A model generated the notes under the pieces. That model did no database searches, had not been told where the DNA came from, and worked only from the letters and a program-made list of their open reading frames with translations. DNA of 27,710 bases. It comes from Treponema sp. (lineage in GTDB: Bacteria > Spirochaetota > Spirochaetia > Treponematales > Breznakiellaceae). Positions 1 through 8,034 of the stretch are shown piece after piece (the stretch's first letter is position 1; each line of letters begins with the position of its first letter). The DNA is taken from positions 1 through 27,710 of the forward strand of contig JAISYA010000221.1 in the NCBI GenBank assembly GCA_031270205.1, in the 5' to 3' direction. The position numbers were made by a program, and so were the translations under genes.

Positions 1-1
1 C

Positions 2-163
2 CGCTTTTTTGAACTGTGGGAAACCATGCACCTGGCCTGCGAAGGGCGCTCCTGCAAGCGGGGTTTCCGCCGGTTTACGCTCATCATGCCGTTGATAATC
101 GAGCGGATGATGGAAATGGCGGCCGAAACCGCGGACGCGCTGGAAGCGAAGGGGATTCAATGA
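2..163 (+). CDS. C-terminal fragment of an unrecognised protein
   Basis: An open frame enters from the left edge and ends at TGA 161-163, giving 53 residues. The other two plus frames hit stops within this stretch. The fragment has two Cys (CEGRSC), a basic stretch (KRGFRRF), a hydrophobic segment (TLIMPLII) and an acidic/Ala-rich helical tail ending in KGIQ. I do not recognise the family. It is convergent with fliJ, and the 114-bp repeat array separates the two. That the frame is coding is inferred from its openness and GC-rich codon use; too little is present for a function. Confidence 0.5.
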   Translation, partial: RFFELWETMHLACEGRSCKRGFRRFTLIMPLIIERMMEMAAETADALEAKGIQ

Positions 164-232
164 CCAGGCGCGTGCCGCTGGCATGATCGTTTCCATGCGT
201 TCATCCGGACCTTCCGGCCTGGAGCGGACTCC

Positions 233-714
233 GCTCGGTAAACGCACGGCGCAAGCCGTGTAGATGGCTAATGCAACATAGCGTAGGCCCAGTGGCCGCC
301 CCTGTATGCCGTAGACCGCGCGACGGCTTTAGCCGGAGCGGCGGCCGCTCCTAAGCGAGGGAAGCACCCCGCTCGGTAAACGCACGGCGCAAGCCGTGTG
401 GATGACTAATATGGCAAAGCGTAGGCCCAGTGACGGCCCCTGTATGCCGTAGACCGCGCGGCGGCTTTAGCCGGAGCGGCGGCCGGCTCGGTAACCGCAC
501 GGCGTAAGCCGTGTAGATGGGTAAAGCAACTTAGCGTAGGCCCCGTGGCCGCCCCTGTATGCCACAGACCGCGCGACGGCTTTAGCCGGAGCGGCGGCCG
601 GCTCAGCAACCGCACGGCGCAGCCGTGTCGATGAACAAACGCGGCACAGCGTAGGCCCAGTGGCCGCCCCTGTATGCCGCAGACCGCGCGACGGCTTTAG
701 CCGGAGCGGCGGCC
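233..714. repeat. Array of four diverged ~114-bp direct repeats
   Basis: Four similar units lie at 233-346, 371-484, 486-599 and 601-714. Units 2-4 follow at a 115-bp period; 24 bp of unrelated sequence (347-370) separates units 1 and 2. Each starts GCTCGGTAA or GCTCAGCAA, then has a hairpin of the form CACGGC-GCAA-GCCGTG (eroded in units 3 and 4). A variable middle of about 22 bp follows, then a conserved GCGTAGGCCC block, and a conserved end with CGGC-TTTA-GCCG nested inside CCGC/GCGG. The array fills the space between two convergent genes and stops 3 bp before the fliJ stop codon. Short minus-strand ORFs here (e.g. 406-615) are repeat translations. Function unknown: it could end transcription from both sides or be a mobile REP/MITE-like element. 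Bases 164-232 hold nothing recognisable. Confidence 0.85.
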
Positions 715-717
715 GCC

Positions 718-1137
718 CTAACGGTACACCTTCTCCCTCCAGCGGTCGTCCGCCTCGGCGGTCTCGGCGGCGAACATCGCCGTGCGGTACTCTTTTTCCC
801 GCTTCTCTTTCAGCTTCTCCATAACCTTGAGTTCACCGGAGGCCGCAAGATACTGCGCGCGCTGTTCCTCAACCGCCAGCGCGGCCCGGGCCGCCTCCTG
901 GGTAAGCCGCTCCGTTTCCTGATCCAGGCGGATGATGTAATGGTCCCAGGCCGGCATCGCGGCGGGGTCCGCGAAACGCTGCCGCGCCGCGGTATGGCGC
1001 GTGACGGCGGTTTCCTGTATGCGGTTTTCAATTGCCGTAAGAACGCCGACGGCCCGGCCAAGAGCGGCTTTGGCTTCCTGTTCCCGGTAGCGCCGCAGTT
1101 CCAGCGTTTTTTGCAGGTTGAAGCTGAACCGTTTCAT
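718..1137 (-). CDS. fliJ: Flagellar export chaperone/stalk protein FliJ
   Basis: 139 residues, usual length for FliJ, almost wholly charged alpha-helix with heptad-like Leu/Ala spacing, as expected for the two-stranded coiled coil. The N-terminus (KRFSFNLQKTLELRRYREQEAK) fits the family. FliJ is known as the stalk-like component that sits in the FliI ATPase hexamer and touches FlhA, promoting export of flagellar substrates. Its start ATG overlaps the fliI stop codon (ATGA), so the two are probably translationally coupled. It is the last gene of the long minus-strand run. FliJ sequences diverge strongly, so the call rests on size, helix content and position after fliI. Confidence 0.88.
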   Translation of the reverse strand: MKRFSFNLQKTLELRRYREQEAKAALGRAVGVLTAIENRIQETAVTRHTAARQRFADPAAMPAWDHYIIRLDQETERLTQEAARAALAVEEQRAQYLAASGELKVMEKLKEKREKEYRTAMFAAETAEADDRWREKVYR

Positions 1138-2657
1138 GGCTCGCCGCCGGGCGCGCCGGCGCCGCTCAGGGTTGGGAACAGGGCGGCGACGCTGTTCAGG
1201 GACATGGTTTGCCCGGCGCCTGTTTTCGGCGCGCCGCCTGACGTTGTGCTCCCGGAGGAGGGCGCAGGCGCCGCTTCTTGCCGGAGTCCCAAACCGGCAA
1301 GCGGCCGCCGGGAATGGTCCGCCATTTCTTCGGCCGGGATGGGAATGCCGGAAATTGCCGCCATACGCGTAAGGGTTTCGGAAAGGGAAGAACGCTCGTC
1401 AACCGCCTGGAGCAGAAATTCCTCAATGGAGCCGTGCCGGGCAATGGCCTCATCTATGGCGGGGTTGGAGCCCGCGTGATATGCCCCAACGTTAATAAGG
1501 TCTTCGGCCCCGGCGTAAACGGCCATGGATCTGCGGACGGCGCCCGCGGCCTTGCCGGAAGCGGGGCCGGAAACCACCGGGGAAAGACGGGAAACGCTTT
1601 GCAGAACGTCTATCGCCGGGTAGTGATAGGCCTGGGCAAGGCCGCGGGAAAGCACGATGTGGCCGTCAAGGATCCCCCGGACCGTGTCGGCCACCGGCTC
1701 GTCCATGTCGTCGCCGTCCACCAGGATCGTGTAAAAACCGGTGATTGAGCCCACGTCGGAATTGCCGCTCCGTTCAAGGAGCTTGGGCATGGAGTCAAAC
1801 ATGCTGGGCGTATACCCCCTGGTCGCGGGAGGCTCGCCGGAGGCAAGGCCGATTTCCCGCTGGGCGCGGGCAAAGCGCGTAACGGAGTCAAAAAGAAGCA
1901 TTACGTCCAAACCCTGGTCGCGGAAAAATTCCGCCACCGCGGTCGCGACGCAGGCCCCCCGCAGCCGGGCCAGGGGCGGCGAATTGGAGGGCGTTACCAC
2001 GAGCACGCTGCGGGCAAGCCCTTCGGGACCGAGATCGTTTTCAATAAAATCAGTCGGCTCACGCCCCCGCTCGCCTATGAGGGCTACCACGTTGACATCG
2101 GCGCTGGTGTTGCGGGCGATCATCCCCAGCAGGGTGGACTTGCCCACGCCGGAACCGGCGAATATGCCGAGCCGCTGGCCCTTGCCCACGGCAAGCATGC
2201 CGTCAATGGCCCGCACCCCGGTAGTGATCCGCTCGGTAACCCGCCGCCGTTTCAGGGGGTCGGGCGGATTTGCCAGAGCGGGGTACAACACGGCGGATTC
2301 AATTTCGCCTTTGCCGTCCATGGGATTCCCCAGCGCGTCAAGCACCCGCCCCAGCAATTTGTGGGACACCGGTACTTCCAGCCGGGAACCCAGCGCAATG
2401 ACGCGGTTCCCAACCTCAATGCCGTCAGTTTCCTCAAAGGCCATGAGCTGGACGATTTCGTCCCGCAGGCCCACTACCTCGGCGCGGATTAGCCCGCGGC
2501 CTTTGGGGGCCTCGATCCTGCACATCTCGCCGATAACCGCCTGGGGGCCGCGGCTCTCAATGAGGAGGCCCTGGACCCTGGAGATTCTGCCGGTACATTT
2601 TATGGGGTCTGTGCGTTTGGCTGTTTCAAGGTATTTTTCAAATAGCGCGGTTTCCAT
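1134..2657 (-). CDS. fliI: Flagellar export ATPase FliI
   Basis: 507 residues. FliI is the F1-beta-like ATPase of the flagellar type III export apparatus, working on the cytoplasmic face with FliH and FliJ. The Walker A motif AGSGVGKS is at about residues 167-174, the GERGRE catalytic-Glu region at 195-200 and the Walker B strand VMLLFDS at about 252-258. An N-terminal beta-barrel (about 20-95) precedes the ATPase core. FliI proteins are usually about 440 residues; the excess is a Pro/Ser/Gly/Ala-rich tail of about 60 residues after the conserved C-terminal helices. The ribosome site is GGGAGGGA just before the ATG. A 117-bp gap to fliH, the largest in the run, contains short inverted repeats. 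Confidence 0.96.
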   Translation of the reverse strand: METALFEKYLETAKRTDPIKCTGRISRVQGLLIESRGPQAVIGEMCRIEAPKGRGLIRAEVVGLRDEIVQLMAFEETDGIEVGNRVIALGSRLEVPVSHKLLGRVLDALGNPMDGKGEIESAVLYPALANPPDPLKRRRVTERITTGVRAIDGMLAVGKGQRLGIFAGSGVGKSTLLGMIARNTSADVNVVALIGERGREPTDFIENDLGPEGLARSVLVVTPSNSPPLARLRGACVATAVAEFFRDQGLDVMLLFDSVTRFARAQREIGLASGEPPATRGYTPSMFDSMPKLLERSGNSDVGSITGFYTILVDGDDMDEPVADTVRGILDGHIVLSRGLAQAYHYPAIDVLQSVSRLSPVVSGPASGKAAGAVRRSMAVYAGAEDLINVGAYHAGSNPAIDEAIARHGSIEEFLLQAVDERSSLSETLTRMAAISGIPIPAEEMADHSRRPLAGLGLRQEAAPAPSSGSTTSGGAPKTGAGQTMSLNSVAALFPTLSGAGAPGGEP

Positions 2658-2774
2658 ATTCCCTCCCGGCGTTTGTCGCGCTGAGCGCGGTATAATCCCC
2701 CAATCGCCTTCCGGCGGTTTTACCCCGCAAGCCGCTACAGCGGACAGGCGCGGCCGGCCGTCAGGCAGCGCGGG
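2658..2774 (-). other. Largest intergenic gap of the operon (fliH-fliI), with short inverted repeats
   Basis: 117 bp without a gene. Read on the minus strand it has several short perfect inverted repeats: a CGGCCGGCCG palindrome near the fliH end, CCGCT-GT-AGCGG, and CGCGC-TCA-GCGCG about 20 bp before fliI. The fliI ribosome site GGGAGGGA closes the gap. No U-tract follows any hairpin, so this is not a standard intrinsic terminator. It may be an mRNA processing or stability spacer that sets fliI-fliJ levels apart from fliH. That role is inference only. Confidence 0.45.
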
Positions 2775-3866
2775 CTACGGGCCTTCACCCGCGGCGGGAG
2801 AAACCGCCGGTTCCGCCGCGGCGGATTCGGCGGCGGCGGCCATGGCTTTTGTCGCGGCGGCCGCCCGCGCCGCGCCGTTGGATGTACCGTTAGACGCAAG
2901 GCCGTTTAAGGCAAGGCCGTTTGCCGCGCCCGCGGGTTTTTGCTTTGACTTTATGGGAGAAATCTCAAGTATTTTGGCTTCAAGCTCCGCAAGCTGGCTG
3001 GCAATGCGGGCGTCGATCTCGCCGAAGTCCGTTTCGATAATGCAGCCTCCGGGATCCACCGAGGAATCTTCCAGCACCTGTACGGACTTTACCCCCTCAA
3101 GGAGCTGGATAAAATCTTTCGTGTGCCCGGTGGCAAGCTTCAGATCAGAAAGGTTTACCCGTATGATGACGTCTCCCCTGCCCCGTACTTTCCGCAACGC
3201 CTGGACCACGTTGGAAACTATCACACTGCGCTGGTTATCGGAAATAACCTTGACCACTTTCCGGGCGATGAGCAGCACCAGATCGACGATCTCCCGCTCG
3301 GTCTCGGCGAGAATTTCCGCGCGTTTGTCCTGGGCGCGTTCAAGCACGATTTGGGTCCGCTCAATGAGCCGCTCGACTTCCGCTTTGCCTTCGGCGAAAC
3401 CTTCTGTGCGGCCCGCCTCGCGGCCCTGGTCTTCGGCCTCTTTCCGCTCCGCCGCAAGAGCGGCGCGGACCTCGTTCTCGATTTTCGCGGCCTCTTCTTT
3501 TGAACGGGCGATGATCCGTTCCGCCTCTTCCCCGGCCTGACGCTTCAGAGTTTCTCCCTCGTCGCTGTTCCGCCGCAGGCTGCCGGCCGCCGCTTCTTCC
3601 GCTTCTTTCACGATGTCTTCGGCCGCGGCCTTCGCGGCGGCGATCATCGAATCTTTTTCCGCTTCCCACTGCTCCTTAAAGGCTTCGGCTTCCCGGCGGA
3701 GATCTTCCGCCGTAGGGCCGGAGTATTCCTCCACCGCTTCCTCAGGCCCGGCCTTCTCTTCTTCAGGGGCGAGGGCGTCAAGGTCCGGGTAAGACGCGGG
3801 AGTCTCGATCAGTACCTTTTTTTCGAGAACGGTAACCTCATCGGGGCGGAATACTGCCTTGGTCAT
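2775..3866 (-). CDS. fliH: Flagellar export ATPase regulator FliH
   Basis: 363 residues. FliH binds the FliI N-terminus as a dimer, regulates the ATPase and tethers it to the C-ring. Seen here: an acidic N-terminus, a long Ala/Glu/Arg-rich coiled coil (about 55-200) with AGRTEGFAEGKAE-type Gly-spaced helices typical of FliH/YscL, then the conserved C-terminal domain (about 200-295) with VDPGGCIIETDFGEIDARI. FliH is usually 230-310 residues; this one carries an extra tail of about 65 residues, with NG-containing pentads coded by a 15-bp DNA repeat (2896-2925) followed by an Ala-rich stretch. fliG lies 9 bp upstream. The tail looks like a lineage-specific low-complexity extension. Confidence 0.93.
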   Translation of the reverse strand: MTKAVFRPDEVTVLEKKVLIETPASYPDLDALAPEEEKAGPEEAVEEYSGPTAEDLRREAEAFKEQWEAEKDSMIAAAKAAAEDIVKEAEEAAAGSLRRNSDEGETLKRQAGEEAERIIARSKEEAAKIENEVRAALAAERKEAEDQGREAGRTEGFAEGKAEVERLIERTQIVLERAQDKRAEILAETEREIVDLVLLIARKVVKVISDNQRSVIVSNVVQALRKVRGRGDVIIRVNLSDLKLATGHTKDFIQLLEGVKSVQVLEDSSVDPGGCIIETDFGEIDARIASQLAELEAKILEISPIKSKQKPAGAANGLALNGLASNGTSNGAARAAAATKAMAAAAESAAAEPAVSPAAGEGP

Positions 3867-3875
3867 GCGGTACCC

Positions 3876-4937
3876 CTACACCACCATCTCGTCCTCACCG
3901 GAACGGGCAACAACGATCTCGCCGGTGTCTTCCAGATGCCTGATGATGGAGACGATTTTCTGCTGGGCCTCTTCCACGTCTTTGAGCCGTACCGGTCCCA
4001 TGTACTCCATGTCTTCCTTGAGCATGCCCGCGGCGCGCTTGGACATGTTCCTGAATATCTTGTCCTGCACTTCGGTATCCACCGATTTGAGGGCCTTGGC
4101 CAGTTCCTGGGAGTCCACTTCCCGCATAACTTTCTGAATGGCCCGGTCGTCAAGCATAACAATATCTTCGAACACGAACATCCGTTTCTTGATCTCTTCG
4201 GCCAGTTCCGGGTCTTCATCTTCCAGGGCCTCAATGATCTGTTTCTCAGAGGCGCGGTCAACCAGGTTAAGAATTTCGACGATGCTCTCAACACCGCCCG
4301 CCGTAGTGTAGTCTTCGCTGGACAGCGAGGAAAGTTTCTTTTCAAGCACCCGCTCCACCTCGCGGAGCACTTCCGGACTCGTCCGGTCCATGGTGGCAAT
4401 ACGCCGGGCCACGTCGCTCTGCACGTCTTGCGGAAGGTTCTGCAAAATCACCGAAGCCTTATTGGGTTCGAGGTACGCCAGTATCAGGGCGATGGTCTGG
4501 GGGTGTTCCTGCTGGATAAAGTTGAGCAGATGCGCCGGGTCGGTTCTGCGGATAAAGTCAAAGGGGCGTACCTGCAAACTCGATGTAAGGCGGTTGATGA
4601 TGTCGATGGCCTTCTGGCTTCCCAGGGATTTTTCCAGAAGCTCCCGCGCGTAGTCAATGCCGCCGGTAGAGATGAACTGGTTCGCCATCATGAGTTCCTG
4701 GAACTCCTGCAAAATGGCGTCCTTCTGCTCGGCGTCTATGGTTTCAAGACGCGCTATTTCAAAGGTGAGCGTTTCTATTTCATCTTCACGCAGATACTTG
4801 AATATCTCCGCCGAAATTTCCGAGCCGATGGTAACGAGGAATATGGCGGCCTTCTGGCGGCCGGTATATTCTTTCGCGCCTTTCTTTTTGGAGCCGCCTG
4901 TGGCGGTTCCGCCTGGCGCCGCGCCTGTTTTTGCCAT
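3876..4937 (-). CDS. fliG: Flagellar motor switch protein FliG
   Basis: 353 residues, normal for FliG. It forms the rotor ring face that meets the stator and switches rotation sense. The middle domain has EHPQ at residues 144-147 (FliM-binding); the C-terminal domain has the hydrophobic MFVFEDIV segment at 253-260 and the charged torque helix with the KIFRNMSKRAA block. The N-terminal domain (about 25-120) fits FliF binding. About 20 Gly/Ala/Lys residues precede the conserved part. Spirochaetes are known to carry two FliG paralogs; an intact EHPQ motif and position next to fliF and fliH mark this as the main motor FliG (often called FliG2). Its ATG directly follows the fliF stop (TAAATG). Confidence 0.96.
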   Translation of the reverse strand: MAKTGAAPGGTATGGSKKKGAKEYTGRQKAAIFLVTIGSEISAEIFKYLREDEIETLTFEIARLETIDAEQKDAILQEFQELMMANQFISTGGIDYARELLEKSLGSQKAIDIINRLTSSLQVRPFDFIRRTDPAHLLNFIQQEHPQTIALILAYLEPNKASVILQNLPQDVQSDVARRIATMDRTSPEVLREVERVLEKKLSSLSSEDYTTAGGVESIVEILNLVDRASEKQIIEALEDEDPELAEEIKKRMFVFEDIVMLDDRAIQKVMREVDSQELAKALKSVDTEVQDKIFRNMSKRAAGMLKEDMEYMGPVRLKDVEEAQQKIVSIIRHLEDTGEIVVARSGEDEMVV

Positions 4938-6644
4938 TTAATCCTCCAAAAGCCAGGTTCTGATAAGCTGGGCGCAGTCGTCGGGATGCTCCCTGGCCAT
5001 ATTGAGAACGGTCTCCATAAGCTCCATACGGGTCCGCTCTTCCACCGATATGGAAACGTCCACGCCTCCCTGCTCCGCTTCGGCAATGGCGCTTTCCCGC
5101 AGCGCCTGTTCGCGCCGGGCCCGCTCTTCTTCGGCAAGCCTTCTGCGGCGTTCCATCTCGCGGGAGATCATCCTGAAAATTATGAACCCAATTAACAGTA
5201 ATGTCAAACCGGAAAGGAAAACTATCACGGTAGTCTGAATCTGCTTCTTTCTGAAATAGGCGGCGTCCTCTTCCCTGAACTGTTCGGTCCGGTCAAACTG
5301 GATGTTCTGCACGGTTACCGAATCCCCCCGGCCCGAGTTGTAACCGACGGCGTTCTGGATCAGCGACTGGGCCGCCCTCAGTTGGTCGGGCGGAACCTCG
5401 CTGTATTCCCGCTCAATGGAACCGTCCGGCAGGACTACCGGATTTCCCTTTTCATCGTATTTTAATTTCCATTTACCGTCGATATTTACCGAAACCGTTA
5501 CCCGGTCAATTTGGGGACTCTTCTCTTCCTGGGTAACTTTGCGGTTTATTTCCTCGTTCTGCGTATTGGTTTCCTGGGTCATCCTGCCGTAGAGGTTTGA
5601 CATATCCTTGAAGGCCGGGGGGGTTTGGCCCTCGACGCCGGCGGGACCTTCGGGGTTATAGCCCGTCCCTTCCCATTTGGTGTCGGATGTGGATTTTGAA
5701 CGGGTGATGGACTCAACCAGTGCGGAATCGTCGTAAGCCAATCCGGGGGTCCGGGGTTTAATGGTAATGGGGAAAAATTCTTCGGTGTCTACGGCCTTTT
5801 TGGACATATCCATATCGATCTTGATATTGAGGTCGCGCACCCGGTCAGGCGAAAAGGTCGATTGCAGGGAGGCCAGGACAAGCGCCCGGTATTTGGCCTC
5901 CTGAACCTGGATGAATTTATTTTCCCGTTCTATAAGGTCAAGTCTGTCCATGGCGGCCATGCCGCTAAAGTCGTTGAGCACTATCCCGCTCTGATCGGTG
6001 ATCACGATGTTGTCGTCGACCAGGCCCTCAACGGCGAATTTGAGGGTTTTCTGGATGCCCTCGATCTTTTTGCGGTTTTCGATGATGTCGCTCCCCGGCC
6101 TGGGGATGATGATCACGCTGGCCGTTACCGGATTTTGGTCGGAACGGAAGAGTTCCCGCTCCGGCCACACGATGGTCACGTTGGCATCGTCCACGTCGTC
6201 GATGGCCTTGATGTGATCGGTGATCATCTGGGTCTGCGCCCGGCGGAAATTCACATCCCGCTCGTAGTCGGTGATGGTCCAGCGCTCACGGTCAAAGATC
6301 GCCCAGGGGTCTATCCCCGACGGAATAAGGTCTTCCCGTATAAGGATCGCCCTCATGCGCCGGGCGGTGGCCTCATCGGCCACCTGAACCAGGTTGTTGG
6401 CCCCGACGGTAACTTTTACCTCTTCCTGATTGAGCCTGAGCACGATCCGGTCAAGGGCGGCCTCGTCCCTTATGGGAGCGTCGATAACCGGCGCCAGCGT
6501 CGGCGTGGAAGACACCCTGAACAGGGCGATAACGCCGCCGGCGGCCGCGGCCACAATCGCGATAAAGATAATCCGCTGCGCCATGGGCCACTTGCCCCAC
6601 ACTTCGCCCGTCCGGGTAAATATTTTTTTTAGAAAATCGTTCAT
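4938..6644 (-). CDS. fliF: Flagellar MS-ring protein FliF
   Basis: 568 residues, usual size. FliF builds the MS ring in the inner membrane, the base for the rod, export gate and FliG rotor. Two membrane segments are visible: residues about 21-44 (RIIFIAIVAAAAGGVIALF) and about 470-494. The ring-building domains lie between them, with VTIVWPERE and SVIIIPRPG marking the conserved secretin-like folds. The C-terminal FliG-binding helix is clear (MELMETVLNMAREHPDD). The start ATG lies only 2 bases from a run of eight G, which acts as the ribosome site, and codons 5-8 contain a run of eight A, so both ends of the start region sit in homopolymers. Confidence 0.97.
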   Translation of the reverse strand: MNDFLKKIFTRTGEVWGKWPMAQRIIFIAIVAAAAGGVIALFRVSSTPTLAPVIDAPIRDEAALDRIVLRLNQEEVKVTVGANNLVQVADEATARRMRAILIREDLIPSGIDPWAIFDRERWTITDYERDVNFRRAQTQMITDHIKAIDDVDDANVTIVWPERELFRSDQNPVTASVIIIPRPGSDIIENRKKIEGIQKTLKFAVEGLVDDNIVITDQSGIVLNDFSGMAAMDRLDLIERENKFIQVQEAKYRALVLASLQSTFSPDRVRDLNIKIDMDMSKKAVDTEEFFPITIKPRTPGLAYDDSALVESITRSKSTSDTKWEGTGYNPEGPAGVEGQTPPAFKDMSNLYGRMTQETNTQNEEINRKVTQEEKSPQIDRVTVSVNIDGKWKLKYDEKGNPVVLPDGSIEREYSEVPPDQLRAAQSLIQNAVGYNSGRGDSVTVQNIQFDRTEQFREEDAAYFRKKQIQTTVIVFLSGLTLLLIGFIIFRMISREMERRRRLAEEERARREQALRESAIAEAEQGGVDVSISVEERTRMELMETVLNMAREHPDDCAQLIRTWLLED

Positions 6645-6654
6645 TGCCCCCCCC
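6623..6654 (-). repeat. fliF: Homopolymers at the fliF start (G8 in the ribosome site, A8 in codons 5-8)
   Basis: On the minus strand, eight G (bases 6654-6647) directly precede CA and the fliF ATG, so the tract is the Shine-Dalgarno sequence itself. Eight A (bases 6630-6623) lie within codons 5-8 of fliF. Length change in the first would alter ribosome-site strength and spacing; in the second it would shift the frame. Poly-G tracts in front of genes are known to phase-vary in Treponema pallidum; that this one varies is inference. Confidence 0.6.
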
Positions 6655-6667
6655 TATGAGTCAGAAC

Positions 6668-7063
6668 TTATCTGATATTTATCAAATCTCTCCAGCCCTG
6701 CACCAGCCGGCTCAGTATGTTTCGCGTAATGTTAAGCGACATGCTGGCTTCGGCCTGGGCGATGGTGATGTCGTGTACGTCCACCGAATCGGGATTTATA
6801 ACAGCCTCTCTTTGAAGAGCGCTGGCCGCCTGCTGGGACGATGAAACTTTGTCCAGGGCCTGAAGCATTGCCGTTTCAAAAGTACCGGCCCCGGTTATTT
6901 CCTCCGCGCCGATCTTTTTTTCAAGCGAAAGAATCCTGTTCCCGCTACCCGCGTAGGGACTGTCGGGCGGCCCTATATGCTTTGGATGGCTACGAAGCAT
7001 GGTAACCTGATAGTTCTCCGCCCCGTTGACGCCGATATACGCGCCGTTACTAAAAATACGCAT
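6668..7063 (-). CDS. fliE: Flagellar MS-ring/rod junction protein FliE
   Basis: 131 residues from the second of two adjacent ATGs. GGAGG ends 5 bases before this ATG but only 2 before the first one at 7066, so 7063 is preferred. FliE joins the MS ring to the proximal rod and is exported by the flagellar apparatus. The C-terminal half shows the family pattern: TFETAMLQALDKV, a Ser/Gln linker, then VDVHDITIAQAEASM and a final helix ending in LINIR. FliE is usually about 100 residues; the N-terminal 40 or so residues are extra. It follows flgC by about 30 bp in the standard flgB-flgC-fliE order. Confidence 0.92.
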   Translation of the reverse strand: MRIFSNGAYIGVNGAENYQVTMLRSHPKHIGPPDSPYAGSGNRILSLEKKIGAEEITGAGTFETAMLQALDKVSSSQQAASALQREAVINPDSVDVHDITIAQAEASMSLNITRNILSRLVQGWRDLINIR

Positions 7064-7097
7064 CATTCCCTCCCCTTATACCTTTGCCGTTAATTGT

Positions 7098-7559
7098 TCA
7101 TCGTCCGCCGATGTCCAGCGCCCGCTGGAACATCGTCTTTGATCCTTCGATTATCGAAGCGTTCGCCTCGTAAGACCGGGTAGCGGAGATCATGTCCAGC
7201 ATCTCGGTTACTATGTCCACGTTGGACAGTTCCACATAACCCTGCCTTGGCCCTGATTTGATCGCGTCCGGATGGGTCGGGTCCCAGCGCAGGGGATTCT
7301 CGGCGGAGCGGTCCTCCTGAATCTCGGCGACCCGCACTCCCTTGCCGATTCCGTTGTCCATGGTTTCCGGCAGGAAGGGAGAGCGCCAATAGGGGCTTTC
7401 CACCCTGGGCCGCATGATCACCCTGCTTCTCCTGAAAGGCCCGCCTTCGGCGGTTCTCGTAGTGTTGACATTGGCCATGTTGTCGGCGATCACGTCCAGC
7501 CTGACCCGCTCGGCGCTGAGGCCCGTGGCGGCGATGTTAATCGAACTGAAAATTCCCAT
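7098..7559 (-). CDS. flgC: Flagellar basal-body rod protein FlgC
   Basis: 153 residues, typical length. FlgC forms part of the proximal rod that crosses the periplasm. The N-terminus (GIFSSINIAATGLSAERVRLDVIADNMANVNT) carries the rod/hook family signature, and the C-terminus has the matching helix MLDMISATRSYEANASII. flgB is 3 bp upstream and fliE about 30 bp downstream, the order also known in Bacillus subtilis. In spirochaetes the rod supports periplasmic flagella. Confidence 0.97.
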   Translation of the reverse strand: MGIFSSINIAATGLSAERVRLDVIADNMANVNTTRTAEGGPFRRSRVIMRPRVESPYWRSPFLPETMDNGIGKGVRVAEIQEDRSAENPLRWDPTHPDAIKSGPRQGYVELSNVDIVTEMLDMISATRSYEANASIIEGSKTMFQRALDIGGR

Positions 7560-7562
7560 TTA

Positions 7563-7976
7563 CTAACCCCTCAACACCTGGTTAATCTGGCTGAATTCAA
7601 AGGTCGCCGCCTGTGCCAGAACGCTGTAGGTTATCTGGTTTTCAAGGGCCAGCATGAATTCCTGCTCAGGGTCCACGTTGTTTCCGTTGTTGTTGTAGGT
7701 ACTGGTATAATCCAGCACACGGCGAATCTGCACGTCCCGGTAATCCCGCTCTTTGAAATTGGGAATATGTTTGGAATTGGTGAGGGTCAGCTCCAAAGCG
7801 GGTTTTTGCTTTTCCGTATCTAAAGCCCGTTTCAGCTCACTCTCAAAGTTCACTATTGAGCGCTTGAAATTGGGAACATTGGCGTTGGCCATGTTATTGG
7901 CGATAACCGAACGGCGTACCGTGTTGGCGTCCATGGCCCGGTGCAGCAAATCCACGGTTTTAGCGAACGTATTCAT
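7563..7976 (-). CDS. flgB: Flagellar basal-body rod protein FlgB
   Basis: 137 residues, typical length. FlgB is a proximal rod subunit next to FliE. The N-terminal signature VIANNMANANVPNFKRS and C-terminal NQITYSVLAQAATFEF fit the family. The ribosome site GGGAGGA ends about 9 bases before the ATG. It is the first flagellar gene after hslU. A 9-codon upstream reading frame ends at a TGA overlapping this ATG, and a 10-bp hairpin lies farther up, so its expression may be set separately from the genes before it. Confidence 0.96.
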   Translation of the reverse strand: MNTFAKTVDLLHRAMDANTVRRSVIANNMANANVPNFKRSIVNFESELKRALDTEKQKPALELTLTNSKHIPNFKERDYRDVQIRRVLDYTSTYNNNGNNVDPEQEFMLALENQITYSVLAQAATFEFSQINQVLRG

Positions 7977-8002
7977 CGGTAAACTTCCTCCCTTTTAAGC
8001 AT
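7973..8002 (-). CDS. Possible 9-codon leader peptide overlapping the flgB start
   Basis: The minus strand reads ATG followed by codons for LKREEVYR and then TGA, with the TGA inside the flgB start as ATGA. A GGAGGGG ribosome-like site lies about 11 bases upstream, and the flgB Shine-Dalgarno lies inside this reading frame. This is the arrangement expected for translational coupling, but so short a frame can arise by chance. No residue pattern suggests an attenuator. Confidence 0.3.
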   Translation of the reverse strand: MLKREEVYR

Positions 8003-8034
8003 CGGCAAAAATTCCCCTCCTCTTTACCAAGGTT

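Noticed and set aside
406..615. 69-residue minus-strand frame in the repeat region
   Set aside because: It spans parts of two 114-bp repeats and its peptide repeats with them (RGRHWAYALPY); no ribosome site or family. It is a translation of the repeat.
233..714. CRISPR array
   Set aside because: Repeats of about 114 bp with similar, not unique, spacers and no cas genes do not fit CRISPR.
1741..3540. 599-residue open frame on the plus strand
   Set aside because: It lies opposite fliI and fliH, is rich in Ser/Arg/Pro and has no recognisable domain; antisense open frames are common in GC-rich genes.
3936..5195. 419-residue open frame on the plus strand
   Set aside because: Antisense to fliG and the fliF end, with odd Phe/His/Leu composition; shadow of the real genes.
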